Assembly (NCBI RefSeq): GCF_009741265.1
Contig: NZ_WOWL01000001.1
Location: 1,054,001-1,118,000, forward strand
Direction of reading: 5' to 3'
Length of the DNA stretch: 64,000 nucleotides
Origin: Pseudarthrobacter sp. GA104
Lineage (GTDB): Bacteria > Actinomycetota > Actinomycetes > Actinomycetales > Micrococcaceae
Both the position numbers and the translations under genes were made by a program. The first letter of the stretch is position 1; every line of letters starts with the position of its first letter. Below are positions 16,560 to 24,911 of this stretch, one piece after another. The notes below the pieces were generated by a model. The model was not told the origin of the DNA. It did no database searches and worked only from the letters and a program-made list of their open reading frames with translations.

Positions 16560-17738
16560 ATGGCACAATCACTTTCGACAGGATCGGGCGTTGTCCTGGA
16601 CCTGATCAGGTCCGGCCAGGCAACTACCAGGAATGACCTTCTGGAGCGGCTGGGGTGGTCGCGAATCACCCTTGCCCGGCGGCTCGAAGAGCTGCTGAAC
16701 GCCTCCATCATCATGAGCGTAGGTCAACTGGACTCCCGCGGCGGACGCCCACCCGAAACGTTTGCGGTCAAGCCGGATTCTGGCGTGCTTCTGGCCCTCG
16801 ATATCAGCGGTTCACACAGCATGGTGGCCATCACGGACCTTGTCTCCACCATCCTCAGCGTTGACGAGGCAGACATCGGGCCAAGCCAGGGGCCTGCTGA
16901 GATTTTCGAATGGGCAGGCCAGGTTTTCGACCACATGCTGCTCCGCCTGGGGAAGACCAGGGCTGACGTCGTGGGGATCGGCGTCGGCGTCCCCGGCCCC
17001 GTGGATGTCACAACCGGATGCCTGGCATCACCGCAGGTCGATAAGCAATGGGACGGCGTGGCTGTCCGCGACTACTTCTTGAGCAGATATGGACATGCCG
17101 TCCTGGCAGTTGACCGGGACGTAAACACCATGGCCCTGGCGGAAGCAAGGCGGGGCAGGGTGGGATACCGGGACATCGTGGGCGTGAAAGCCGGCATCGG
17201 GATCGGGCTGGGGTTTGTGCTGGACGGGGCCGTGTACCGCGGAGCGCGCGGAGGAGCCGGCGACCTGAGCCGGCCCCGAATCGGTGGCGGCCGCCTCCAA
17301 CGGCTCGAAACCGTAGCCAGCGGAGCGGTGATACGCGCCGAACTAGTGGCCCGCGGCTACAAAGTCAGGACAGGAGCGGACATTGTTGAGCTCGCGAACA
17401 ACGGGGACCACCGAACCCTGACCCTCCTGGAGGAAACGGGAACCGCCCTTGGCCAGACGCTGGCCGACATCGTTGGACTGATCAATCCCGAGGCCGTCAT
17501 TATCGGCGGAAGTCTCGCAGCAGCGGGCGAACCCTTCCTCACACCCATCCGCGAGGCTATCTTCGCCGGTGCGCGTGAATTCGCCACCCGGGAGCTCGTC
17601 GTCGAACGCTCCGGCCTTGGAGATGTGGCCGGCCTGACCGGAGCATCGCTGCTTGCCCAGGACACACTCTTCGCGCCCGACAGAATCAGCCGGCTTACCC
17701 ACAGCGGAGCCAACTCTCTTGTCCTGGCATCCAGCTAG
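16560..17738 (+). CDS. ROK-family transcriptional regulator
   Basis: About 392 residues from ATG 16560 (GAGAGG upstream; a GTG at 16536 is also in frame). Residues 10-65 form a winged helix-turn-helix (ATTRNDLLERLGWSRITLAR) followed by the wing SRGGRPPE. The rest is the ROK actin-like ATPase fold (LLALDISGSHSMVAITDL, VGIGVGVPGPVD, VGVKAGIGIGLGFVLDG, PEAVIIGGSLAAAG). The His/Cys zinc motif of classic ROK proteins is replaced by GDLSRPRIGGGRLQ, without Cys, so sugar-kinase activity and zinc binding are unlikely. It precedes the PTS operon by 113 bases on the same strand and is probably its sugar-responsive regulator. Confidence 0.83.
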   Translation: MAQSLSTGSGVVLDLIRSGQATTRNDLLERLGWSRITLARRLEELLNASIIMSVGQLDSRGGRPPETFAVKPDSGVLLALDISGSHSMVAITDLVSTILSVDEADIGPSQGPAEIFEWAGQVFDHMLLRLGKTRADVVGIGVGVPGPVDVTTGCLASPQVDKQWDGVAVRDYFLSRYGHAVLAVDRDVNTMALAEARRGRVGYRDIVGVKAGIGIGLGFVLDGAVYRGARGGAGDLSRPRIGGGRLQRLETVASGAVIRAELVARGYKVRTGADIVELANNGDHRTLTLLEETGTALGQTLADIVGLINPEAVIIGGSLAAAGEPFLTPIREAIFAGAREFATRELVVERSGLGDVAGLTGASLLAQDTLFAPDRISRLTHSGANSLVLASS

Positions 17739-17764
17739 GAAGACCCGCCAACGAAAATACTTTG

Positions 17765-17778
17765 GTCTACTAATAGAC
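17765..17778. promoter_or_regulatory. Inverted repeat upstream of the PTS operon (candidate ROK operator)
   Basis: GTCTA (17765-17769) and TAGAC (17774-17778) flank CTAA. A single TAGAC half-site also lies about 70 bases before the ROK start (near 16486). The position fits an operator for the PTS promoter. Confidence 0.45.
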
Positions 17779-17811
17779 TTAAGCCACCAATCCTTGCTAC
17801 GGTGATATACC

Positions 17812-17830
17812 TCACATCGTCGTGATGTGA
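17812..17830. promoter_or_regulatory. Second inverted repeat upstream of the PTS operon
   Basis: TCACATC (17812-17818) and GATGTGA (17824-17830) are a perfect 7-base inverted repeat with a 5-base spacer, 22 bases before the EIIA start. It could be a repressor site or a CRP-like site; the regulator is unknown. Confidence 0.5.
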
Positions 17831-17851
17831 TCCGTTACCTGAAGGATCCCC

Positions 17852-18310
17852 GTGGCTTTAAACCTCGCTGAAGAACTCTCGTCCATCGCCACCAATGTCG
17901 CCGCTTCCGACTGGAGGGAAGCCATCCGCTGTGCCGGAGATGGCCTGGTGGCAGGCGGAGTCACAACAGAGGACTACACCGAACAGATGATCGAGGCCGT
18001 CGAAGAGCACGGCCCCTACATCGTCATCGCCCCCGGAGTCGCCCTCGCCCACGCACGCCCCTCCGAATCCGTCAAAAAGGGAGGGCTCAGTTGGGTCAGC
18101 CTGGCCTCCCCTGTGGAGTTCGGGCACAAATCCAACGACCCCGTCTCGCTGGTCATAGGCCTCGCAGCTCTTGACCACACTGCCCACATCGAAGTCCTCA
18201 GGGCAGTCGCCGGAATCCTTTCGAATCCGGCCACCCGCAGTGGCCTTGACGCCGCGGCGAGTCCGGAAGAAGTGCGCTCCCTCCTGGCACGCGCCGCCTC
18301 ACCGAAATAA
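17852..18310 (+). CDS. PTS EIIA component (mannitol/ascorbate type)
   Basis: 152 residues from GTG 17852, with GAAGGA upstream. A PTS EIIA type-2 domain: GPYIVIAPGVALAHARPS carries the phospho-accepting His (about residue 67), and the fold ends with VGLAALDHTAHIEVLRAVAG-like text around 110-125. It receives phosphate from HPr and passes it to EIIB. It is the first gene of an EIIA-EIIB-EIIC operon, a UlaC/SgaA-like arrangement. Confidence 0.85.
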   Translation: MALNLAEELSSIATNVAASDWREAIRCAGDGLVAGGVTTEDYTEQMIEAVEEHGPYIVIAPGVALAHARPSESVKKGGLSWVSLASPVEFGHKSNDPVSLVIGLAALDHTAHIEVLRAVAGILSNPATRSGLDAAASPEEVRSLLARAASPK

Positions 18311-18350
18311 GCAACTCCAACATCACCCCTGAATTGAAAGGCAACGAACC

Positions 18351-18623
18351 ATGAAGATCGTCGCTGTATGTGGAATGGGCATTGGGACATCAGTGCTTTT
18401 GAAAATGAACGCAGAAAAAGTTCTCCAGGATCTCGGCATCGATGCCGATATTGAGGCCGCTGACATTGGAGTTGCCCGCGGCGCCGCCCAGACGGCGCAG
18501 ATCGTGCTTACTTCCGAGGAGCTCGCACCTGAAATTGGCGATGTCCCCGCAGAGGTCATCGTTATCGAAAACTTCTTTGACCTCGATGAGATCCATAAAA
18601 AACTGTCTGCCGCTGTTCGATAG
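18351..18623 (+). CDS. PTS EIIB component (ascorbate/lactose-type fold)
   Basis: 90 residues. The P-loop-like start VAVCGMGIGTSVLLKMN carries the phospho-accepting Cys (residue 7). Length and sequence match UlaB/SgaB EIIB proteins. It lies 40 bases after the EIIA gene and 75 bases before the EIIC gene. Confidence 0.85.
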   Translation: MKIVAVCGMGIGTSVLLKMNAEKVLQDLGIDADIEAADIGVARGAAQTAQIVLTSEELAPEIGDVPAEVIVIENFFDLDEIHKKLSAAVR

Positions 18624-18698
18624 TCAATGCCGGTGGTACCTCCACCTGCAACACCACAAGACCAACCAACATTTCAGCAATAAGGGAGTGCCTACGGC

Positions 18699-20192
18699 AT
18701 GGACTGGCTCGTAGTAGTACTGAATTTCATAGGGCAGCAGATTCTCAATGTGCCCGCGTACCTGATCGGCATCATTACCGCAGCAGGCCTAATCGCATTG
18801 CGGCGCAACTCGGGCCAGGTCATCGGAGGTGCGCTCAAGGCAACCTTGGGCTTCTTCATCCTTGGCGTGGGCGCCACCGTCGTCACCGGATCACTTGATC
18901 CCCTCGGGCAACTGATCCTCACCGTTACCGGCGCCCAGGGTGTCATCCCGACGAACGAGGTCATTACCGCAATGGCCCAGGAACAGTTCGGCGCCCAGAG
19001 CGCATACGTCCTGACACTTGGCTTTCTCATCATGCTGGTTCTGGCGCGCTTCACTCCGTTGAAGTACGTCTTCCTGACCGGTCACCACATGGTGTTCATG
19101 GCCACCATGCTCACCGTTATTCTGTCCGTCGGCCTGGGACAGGGCCTCGACTGGCTGGTGGTGCTCCTCGGGGCTGTCCTGCTGGGCGTGATCATGGTGG
19201 TCATGCCGGCGTTCCTTCACCCGTGGACGAAGAAAATCACCGGCAATGACACCATCGCGATCGGTCACTTCGGGTCCCTGGGTTACATCGCAGCCGGCGC
19301 AGTTGGACAGGCCGCAGGCAAGCGCAGCAAATCAGCCGAAGACATCCAGTTCCCCCAGGGGCTGAAATTCCTACGCGACTCCATGGTTGCAACCTCGCTG
19401 TCCATGGTCCTCATTTACATGGTTTTCGCCATCTGGGGTCTGATCGCCCTCCCGCTTGCCGACGCGCTGGCAATCTTTGACGCCCCTGACGCGGGAGCCT
19501 TCCTCATGGCGGGCTTCGAACAGGCGCTGCTGTTCGGCGTCGGCGTGGCCGTGATCCTCTATGGCGTGCGGACAGTGCTGGGCGAGCTCGTTCCCGCCTT
19601 CCAGGGCATTGCAGCCAAGGTCGTCCCCGGAGCCAAAGCCGCCCTTGACATCCCCATCGTTTTCCCGTTCGGCGCCAATGCCGTGCTCATCGGCTTCCTG
19701 AGCTCCTTCACAGGCGGCCTGATCGCCCTTGGCATCCTGGCTCTGTGGCTAAACCCCGCCTTCGGCCTGGCCCTGATCCTTCCCGGAATGGTGCCACACT
19801 TCTTTACCGGCGGCGGCGCCGGCGTGTACGGCAACGCAACAGGCGGGCGCCGGGGAGCCATGCTCGGCGGTTTCGTGAACGGCATCATCATCACCATCCT
19901 GCCCGCCGTCCTGTTGCTCGTCCTGGGCCAGTTCGGGCTCGCAAACAGCACCTTCGGTGACGCCGATTTCGGCTGGTTCGGCACCCTCATCGGCGTTAGC
20001 CTGACCGGCGGCCCAGCACTTGGCGCCGTCCTTGCCATTCTTATCGCTACCATCCTCGTTGCAGCCGCCATCGTCTTCCAACGGCGGGTTGTCGATACCG
20101 GATGGGTCCCTGGCGCGAGGCGCGATGCCTGGCTCGCCGAGGCCCAGGAAAGCGAAAAGGCTAAAGCCAAGCAGGAAAGTCCCACTGCATAA
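18699..20192 (+). CDS. PTS EIIC component, ascorbate (UlaA/SgaT) family
   Basis: 497 residues with about 11 hydrophobic segments. Family features include the opening FIGQQILNVPAYLIGIITAA, LKYVFLTGHHMVFMATML and GMVPHFFTGGGAGVYGNATG. It is the membrane channel that imports and phosphorylates the substrate with EIIB. L-ascorbate is the known substrate of the family, but actinobacterial relatives are often unassigned and the downstream genes of ascorbate catabolism (UlaD, E, F, G) are absent here, so the substrate stays open. Confidence 0.85.
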   Translation: MDWLVVVLNFIGQQILNVPAYLIGIITAAGLIALRRNSGQVIGGALKATLGFFILGVGATVVTGSLDPLGQLILTVTGAQGVIPTNEVITAMAQEQFGAQSAYVLTLGFLIMLVLARFTPLKYVFLTGHHMVFMATMLTVILSVGLGQGLDWLVVLLGAVLLGVIMVVMPAFLHPWTKKITGNDTIAIGHFGSLGYIAAGAVGQAAGKRSKSAEDIQFPQGLKFLRDSMVATSLSMVLIYMVFAIWGLIALPLADALAIFDAPDAGAFLMAGFEQALLFGVGVAVILYGVRTVLGELVPAFQGIAAKVVPGAKAALDIPIVFPFGANAVLIGFLSSFTGGLIALGILALWLNPAFGLALILPGMVPHFFTGGGAGVYGNATGGRRGAMLGGFVNGIIITILPAVLLLVLGQFGLANSTFGDADFGWFGTLIGVSLTGGPALGAVLAILIATILVAAAIVFQRRVVDTGWVPGARRDAWLAEAQESEKAKAKQESPTA

Positions 20193-20234
20193 CGGGGCGC
20201 CCGGAACCGTTCTGAGTGAGGTTCGCGCAACCCC

Positions 20235-20272
20235 CTGAGGGCGCGTCCGGCCAACGCCGGACGCGCCCTCAG
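20235..20272. terminator. Perfect 17-base-pair hairpin, copy 2 of the dispersed repeat
   Basis: CTGAGGGCGCGTCCGGC (20235-20251) and its exact complement (20256-20272) flank CAAC. It lies 43 bases after the EIIC stop and is followed by a tail (TGAACCGGCAAACGG) like those of the copies near 16.17 and 35.57 kb. Confidence 0.65.
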
Positions 20273-20426
20273 CACGAAGTGAACCGGCAAACGGCTCGCA
20301 GCCCCTGGGTCAGTCGACGAGCACCGGCAAACACTTGGTCCCCCGGCGCCGCCGTCGTAACGTCCGACGGCGGCCGCTGGCCAGGTCCGCCGGCCACGCC
20401 TGATTGTCCCGGGACTATCTGCGGGA
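20273..20426. other. Non-coding; tail of the repeat with a possible permease-gene remnant
   Basis: About 35 bases into the tail, CAGTCGACGAGCACCGGC resembles the 3' end of the APC permease gene at 35.63 kb (CAGTCGATAAGCACCGGC), at a similar distance from the hairpin as there. No gene is present. Confidence 0.4.
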
Positions 20427-21716
20427 CTAGCGGCGAACCAGCCGCCACAGGGACGTGACCTCGGCCGCGCGCGCCTCGAACAGGGGATCGTCGCGGTCCG
20501 ATGCCTTCGGGTGCGTTGGCTTGGTGTCGAGCCGTTCCGCCACCTTCAGCCCCGCCGCCCCGATGGCGGCCAGCAGGTCCTCACGCGAGCGCAGGCCAAG
20601 GTGCTCGGCCAGGTCGGAGAGGACCAGCCAGCCCTCGCCGCCCGGCTCCAGATGGTCGGGCAGTCCGTTGAGGAAGCGGAACAGCATCCTGCTCCCGGGG
20701 TCGTAGACCGCGCTGTCCAGGCTGGAATGCGGCGTGGCCGGGATCCAGGGCGGGTTGCACACGATCAGCGGCGCCCGGCCCGGCGGGAACATATCGGTCA
20801 GGACCGCCTCGACACGGTCCGCAACACCGAGGTTCCGGAAATTCTCCCCGGCGCAGGCGACGGCGCGCGGCTCGTTGTCCGTCGCCACCACGCGGCGGAC
20901 GCCGCGGCGGGCGAGGACGGCAGCGAGCACCCCGGTGCCGGTTCCGACGTCGAACGCCAGCGTCTCAGTGGGCAGCGCGGCGGCCGCCACGAGATCCACA
21001 TACTCGCTCCGGGTGGGGAAGAACGTGCCGTAGTGCGGGTGGATGCGGCCTTGCAGGGCATCGACGTAGACGCCGTTCCGCCGCCACTCGTGGGCGCCAA
21101 CGGCCCCGACCAGTTCATGCAGGGACACCACGGACGGTTCGCCGATGCCACCGTACGCCTCGGCGGCGGCGTCCCGGATGTCCGGGGCGCGGCGCAGCGG
21201 CACCACCGGGCCCGGATCAAGGGGAATCAGCAGCAGACCGAGAATGCGGGCACGGTGCGAGGCGGACTGGCGGTGCCGGTAGAACCTCTCGGCACCGGTT
21301 CCGGTGGTCCCTTTCTTACCGCCGCCCACCCGCCGGTCCAGGGCGTTGAGGAGCTGCCGCCCGTTGTGGAAGTCACCGTGCCAGAGCATCGCGATCCCCT
21401 GTGACGCCATCCGGTACGCCTCATCGGCCGTAAGGGAATCGTCCACCACGTCGACCCGCGCAGGCGCCGGCCTGCCGTTGGCCGACCGCCAGCGCGCGGT
21501 CATGCTGGTCCCGGCCTCAACCCAGGTCACAACGGCCGGCTCATCCGCCGCAGCAGCGCGCACGGGATTGGGGACCGGCGTCGGGATTACCGCGGGTGCT
21601 GGCGGGTCAATGCTGATGAAGGATCCATTCCGAAAATTCGGGAGCCGGCCGGAGTGACGATTGCGGCGGCTGTTCGACGACGTCCAAGGCTGCGGCCCAG
21701 CTTCCAGACCCCTCAT
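20427..21716 (-). CDS. Class I SAM-dependent methyltransferase (N5/N6 type, NPPW motif)
   Basis: Up to 429 residues. The catalytic domain lies in the C-terminal half: LAFDVGTGTGVLAAVLARRG (SAM-binding motif I), VVATDNEPRAVACA (motif II) and LIVCNPPWIPATP (motif IV, NPPW, typical of amino-methylating enzymes of the HemK/RlmG kind). The N-terminal half (DEAYRMASQGIAMLWHGDFH then NGRQLLNALDRRV) fits bacterial methyltransferases acting on RNA or ribosomal protein. The start is unsure: no ribosome site precedes ATG 21716, and the first 40-60 residues are low in similarity and Pro-rich, so it may begin later. It stands alone between convergent or unrelated operons. Confidence 0.7.
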   Translation of the reverse strand: MRGLEAGPQPWTSSNSRRNRHSGRLPNFRNGSFISIDPPAPAVIPTPVPNPVRAAAADEPAVVTWVEAGTSMTARWRSANGRPAPARVDVVDDSLTADEAYRMASQGIAMLWHGDFHNGRQLLNALDRRVGGGKKGTTGTGAERFYRHRQSASHRARILGLLLIPLDPGPVVPLRRAPDIRDAAAEAYGGIGEPSVVSLHELVGAVGAHEWRRNGVYVDALQGRIHPHYGTFFPTRSEYVDLVAAAALPTETLAFDVGTGTGVLAAVLARRGVRRVVATDNEPRAVACAGENFRNLGVADRVEAVLTDMFPPGRAPLIVCNPPWIPATPHSSLDSAVYDPGSRMLFRFLNGLPDHLEPGGEGWLVLSDLAEHLGLRSREDLLAAIGAAGLKVAERLDTKPTHPKASDRDDPLFEARAAEVTSLWRLVRR

Positions 21717-21883
21717 CCGGCTGCGCGCCGGGCTTGGTCGATGGCCGCCGGGGCCCTTGAACTAGATACTCAGGATACAGGTGTGCTGCGGCCGCCGGAT
21801 CCCCTCCTCCCGACACCCAACGCGAGGCCCGGACAGCTACAGTCCCGGGCTCCGCGTTGACCATCAGTTGCTTCGGGCGGGCG

Positions 21884-22996
21884 CTACTTCATCTCCGCTG
21901 GATCCTCGAGTTCCCAGTCCTTAACATCTGCCAGAGGAGCGAAGACGGAAGGATCGAGGTCGTCGAATTCCAGGTTGTTCCGGACAAGATGCGGCCAGTT
22001 CCGGTTGGCCAGTGCGGCTTTGCCCAGCGCAATGACGTCCGCTGAGCCTCCTGCCAGCATGGACACGGCCATGTCCGGATCGTCGAGGTTGCCGTTGGCA
22101 ATCACCGGCAGGCCCGAGTACTTCTTCGCCAGGGCAGCCAGGCTTTCCTCCGCATCCTTGAACGCGGGCTCGGTGGCGCGGTATTCAGTCGTGTGGACAA
22201 AATCGATGCCAGTCGCGCCCAGCGTGCCGAAAATGACTTCGGCCTCTTCCACTCCCCCGCTCCACTTGTGGTCAGTGTCGCTGACCTTGGCCTGCGAGAT
22301 GCGGATCCCCACCGTCATGCCCGGGCCAACTGCCTCGCGGACGTCGTGGCAGATTTCAGCGGCAAGCCGCACCCTGTTTTCCGGTGAACCGCCGTAGTGG
22401 TCGCCGCGCCGGTTCAGGTAGTCCGTGAGGAACTGGTCCAGCAGGTACCCGTTGGCACCATGGATCTCAACGCCGTCGAAGCCGGCCTGCTGCGCGTGCA
22501 GCGCGGCTGTCACGAAGCCATCCCGCACCTCTTTCATCTGGGACAAGGTGATCTCGGAAGGAACGGGATAGGGACCTTCGCCGCGGTAGAACCCCAACTG
22601 CTCCCCCTTGGGCGCCACCGCGGATGGTCCCACCGAGGAGGCAACAAACCGATTCCCCTGGCTTTGCGCCCCCGCATGCATCAGCTGCGCGAAGATCTTT
22701 GAACCCGCCCCGTGGACGCCGTCGACGACTTTCGCCCACGACCGGGCCTGCTCCTCCGTAGCGATGCCCGGCTGGAAGTGGTAGCCCTGGCTGTGGGCGG
22801 TGTCCGGATAAATGCCTTCCGTGATCAGCAGCCCGAAGCCGCCGCGCGCGAACGTCCGGTAATAGGAAGCCATTCTCTCCGTGGCGTGCCCGTCCTCGGT
22901 TGCGCTAATCCTTGTCATGGGAGCCAGCGCAACCCGGTTGTCCAATTCCATGGAACCGATCCGGATGGGCGACCATAGCGGGGTGTAATCAGTCAT
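21884..22996 (-). CDS. Old Yellow Enzyme family NADH:flavin oxidoreductase
   Basis: 370 residues, an FMN-binding TIM barrel. Visible features: LDNRVALAPMTRI near the start, FAQLMHAGAQS, DGVEIHGANGYLLDQFLTD (active-site His-Gly-Ala-Asn), YGGSPENRVRLAAEI, and the phosphate-binding end GGSADVIALGKAALANRNWP. It reduces activated C=C bonds or related electrophiles with NAD(P)H. Last gene of a seven-gene operon. Its ATG overlaps the stop of the preceding gene (ATGACTGA), and AAGGAGAT supplies a ribosome site. Confidence 0.87.
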   Translation of the reverse strand: MTDYTPLWSPIRIGSMELDNRVALAPMTRISATEDGHATERMASYYRTFARGGFGLLITEGIYPDTAHSQGYHFQPGIATEEQARSWAKVVDGVHGAGSKIFAQLMHAGAQSQGNRFVASSVGPSAVAPKGEQLGFYRGEGPYPVPSEITLSQMKEVRDGFVTAALHAQQAGFDGVEIHGANGYLLDQFLTDYLNRRGDHYGGSPENRVRLAAEICHDVREAVGPGMTVGIRISQAKVSDTDHKWSGGVEEAEVIFGTLGATGIDFVHTTEYRATEPAFKDAEESLAALAKKYSGLPVIANGNLDDPDMAVSMLAGGSADVIALGKAALANRNWPHLVRNNLEFDDLDPSVFAPLADVKDWELEDPAEMK

Positions 22997-23366
22997 TCAA
23001 AATCTCCTTGGAAGTATTAATTGCAGCCGGGTCCGGCAGCATTCCCGCCGCAATCGCGGGCAGGCCCGCATTGGCCGGATCAGCTGCGTACGCCTTCCGG
23101 CGCCTGAGCAGGCGGCCGAGGACCGTCGGGTCGGTAAAGCAGCCGAGCACAGCGGACCACAGGTTTTCGAGGGTCGCGCACTGCCTGGAAACCCCGGAAG
23201 GTCCGGTCATCAGCCAGCCGTCCTTGAGTGCAGTCACCTTCGGGGCTCCCGGGAGGCCAGTGCAGACGGCGTTGACCGTGGCTGCCACGATCAGATGCTG
23301 GCGCATGGTCCGCACCGGCCCCAAGGCAGGGTCGGCGACAGTTGTCCTCCCGCAGGCACCACACAT
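22989..23366 (-). CDS. Uncharacterised small Cys-containing protein
   Basis: 125 residues. It starts MCGACGRTTVADPALGP, so a C-x2-C pair sits at the extreme N-terminus; further Cys at about 35, 63 and 75 could complete a metal site. No family recognised. It overlaps the Old Yellow Enzyme gene by 8 bases and follows an SDR gene by 15 bases, so it is translated within the operon and probably relates to the same pathway. Confidence 0.6.
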   Translation of the reverse strand: MCGACGRTTVADPALGPVRTMRQHLIVAATVNAVCTGLPGAPKVTALKDGWLMTGPSGVSRQCATLENLWSAVLGCFTDPTVLGRLLRRRKAYAADPANAGLPAIAAGMLPDPAAINTSKEILND

Positions 23367-23381
23367 GTCGTTCCCCTTTCG

Positions 23382-24128
23382 TTACGGCATGACATCGCCG
23401 GAGTTGGGCCCCAGCGTCTGTCCCACAAACAGGTTTCCGCCCGGATCGCTGGCCAGCAGCACGGCCGTCGGAGCCACTTCCGCCGGCGTGCCGAAGCGCC
23501 GGAGCGGCAGCTCGGCCCGTTTCGCGGCCTTCCAGCTTTCGGAGATGCCCTCCACCAGGGGCGTCTCGATGGGGCCCGGGGCGATGCAGTTGACCAGGAC
23601 GTTGTCCGCCGCCGTTTCCAGGGCAAGGGCCTTGGAGAAACCGACCACGCCGGCCTTGGCCGCACTGTAATGGGTCAGCCCCACACCGCCCTTGATGGCC
23701 AGCTGGGAAGCGATGTTGATGATGCGGCCCCACTTCCGCTGCCGCATCTCCCCCACCACCTCCCTGCAGCACAGGAACACACCTGTCAGATCCACCGTGA
23801 GCGTCTCGTTCCACATCGCCAGGGACATGTCCTCCAGCGGGGACTCCGTCAGCAGGCCCGCGCTGTTGACCAGGACGTCGATGCCGCCCAGCCTCTCCCG
23901 TGCCTCGGCGAAGGCTGCCCGCACGCTGGCTTCATCCGCAACGTCCACGCGGACGGTGCCGTCCCCTCCGGCCCGGTCCAGCACGGCAACCCTGTCCCCG
24001 TTGGCCAGGAAGGCCTCGGCGATGGCCTTGCCGATCCCGCTGGAACCGCCGGTAACCACCACCCCGCGGCCGTTCCCTGGTTGAGCGTTCCCGGAGGCCT
24101 GGTCAGCAGCATGGGTCGATGTGTTCAT
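23382..24128 (-). CDS. Short-chain dehydrogenase/reductase (SDR)
   Basis: 248 residues, classical SDR. Cofactor motif GGSSGIGKAIAEAFL (about 29-43), DRAGGDGTVRVDVAD, then the NSAG motif (VLVNSAGLL) and the catalytic Ser with Y-x-x-x-K (ASQLAIKGGVGLTHYSAAKA, about 160-180). Asp after the second beta strand suggests NAD preference. It oxidises or reduces a hydroxyl/keto group. It lies between another SDR gene and the small Cys-protein gene in the LacI-controlled operon. Confidence 0.85.
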   Translation of the reverse strand: MNTSTHAADQASGNAQPGNGRGVVVTGGSSGIGKAIAEAFLANGDRVAVLDRAGGDGTVRVDVADEASVRAAFAEARERLGGIDVLVNSAGLLTESPLEDMSLAMWNETLTVDLTGVFLCCREVVGEMRQRKWGRIINIASQLAIKGGVGLTHYSAAKAGVVGFSKALALETAADNVLVNCIAPGPIETPLVEGISESWKAAKRAELPLRRFGTPAEVAPTAVLLASDPGGNLFVGQTLGPNSGDVMP

Positions 24129-24143
24129 GGTGTCCTTTCCTTC

Positions 24144-24911
24144 TCAGGCGCGCATCTTGACGGTGAGTCCGCCGTCAACCACCAGGGCCTGCCCCGTGAT
24201 GTAGCGGGACTCATCGGAAGTGAGGAACCCGATGACGCTGGCAACTTCCTCCGGCTTTCCCACCCGGCCCCACGGAATGTCCTTGCCGGCCCGCCGCAGC
24301 CCCTCCGGGCCCAATGAATTCACCGGGTCCAGTGACTGCGGGGTCTCGATGAGGCCCGGGATCACCGCGTTGGCGCGGATCTGCCGCGGGCCGAGCTCCA
24401 CGGCCACGCTGCGGACCAGGCCCAGGACGCCGGCCTTGGCGGCCGCATAATGGGCGTGCTCCTCCCAGCCGTAGACCCCGCCGGCGATCGAGGAAACCGC
24501 AACCAGCGCGCCGCCGTCGGTCATCCTTTCCGCCCCGGCACGCAGGGTGCGCAGCACGCCGGTGAGGTCCACGTTGAGCATGTCGTGCCAGCGCTCGTCC
24601 GTCATCTCCCCCAGCGGGGAGTTGCGGAGGATTCCGGCGTTGGCAACGGCGTAGTCCAGCCGGCCGTACTCGTCCACGGCCCGCTGGGCCAGGGCGTCCA
24701 CGGACGCGGTGGTGCGGACGTCCACTTCGTGGATCACCGCTTCGCCGCTGGCTTCCTTGACCAGGCGGAGTGTCTCCTCCGGGTCGTGCGGATCGCCGGG
24801 GAAGGTGCCAATTACTGACACCACTCCCTGGCGGGCGTAGTGGACGGCGAGGGCGCGGCCGATGCCGCTCGCAGCGCCGGTGATGATGGCGACTTTGTTA
24901 GGGGACGTCAT
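24144..24911 (-). CDS. Short-chain dehydrogenase/reductase (SDR), second
   Basis: 255 residues from ATG 24911 ([20 protein letters not shown]); an upstream ATG at 24956 would overlap the MFS gene further and adds a non-conserved leader. Motifs: [12 protein letters not shown] for cofactor, YAVANAGIL, catalytic Ser in VAVSSIAGG and YAAAKAG. It overlaps the end of the MFS gene by 14 bases, so the two are coupled. With the neighbouring SDR it may perform successive or opposite redox steps. Confidence 0.85.
   Translation of the reverse strand: MTSPNKVAIITGAASGIGRALAVHYARQGVVSVIGTFPGDPHDPEETLRLVKEASGEAVIHEVDVRTTASVDALAQRAVDEYGRLDYAVANAGILRNSPLGEMTDERWHDMLNVDLTGVLRTLRAGAERMTDGGALVAVSSIAGGVYGWEEHAHYAAAKAGVLGLVRSVAVELGPRQIRANAVIPGLIETPQSLDPVNSLGPEGLRRAGKDIPWGRVGKPEEVASVIGFLTSDESRYITGQALVVDGGLTVKMRA

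Noticed and set aside
17852..20192. Assigning the PTS firmly to L-ascorbate
   Set aside because: The transporter family fits, but the catabolic Ula enzymes are absent and actinobacterial members vary in substrate.
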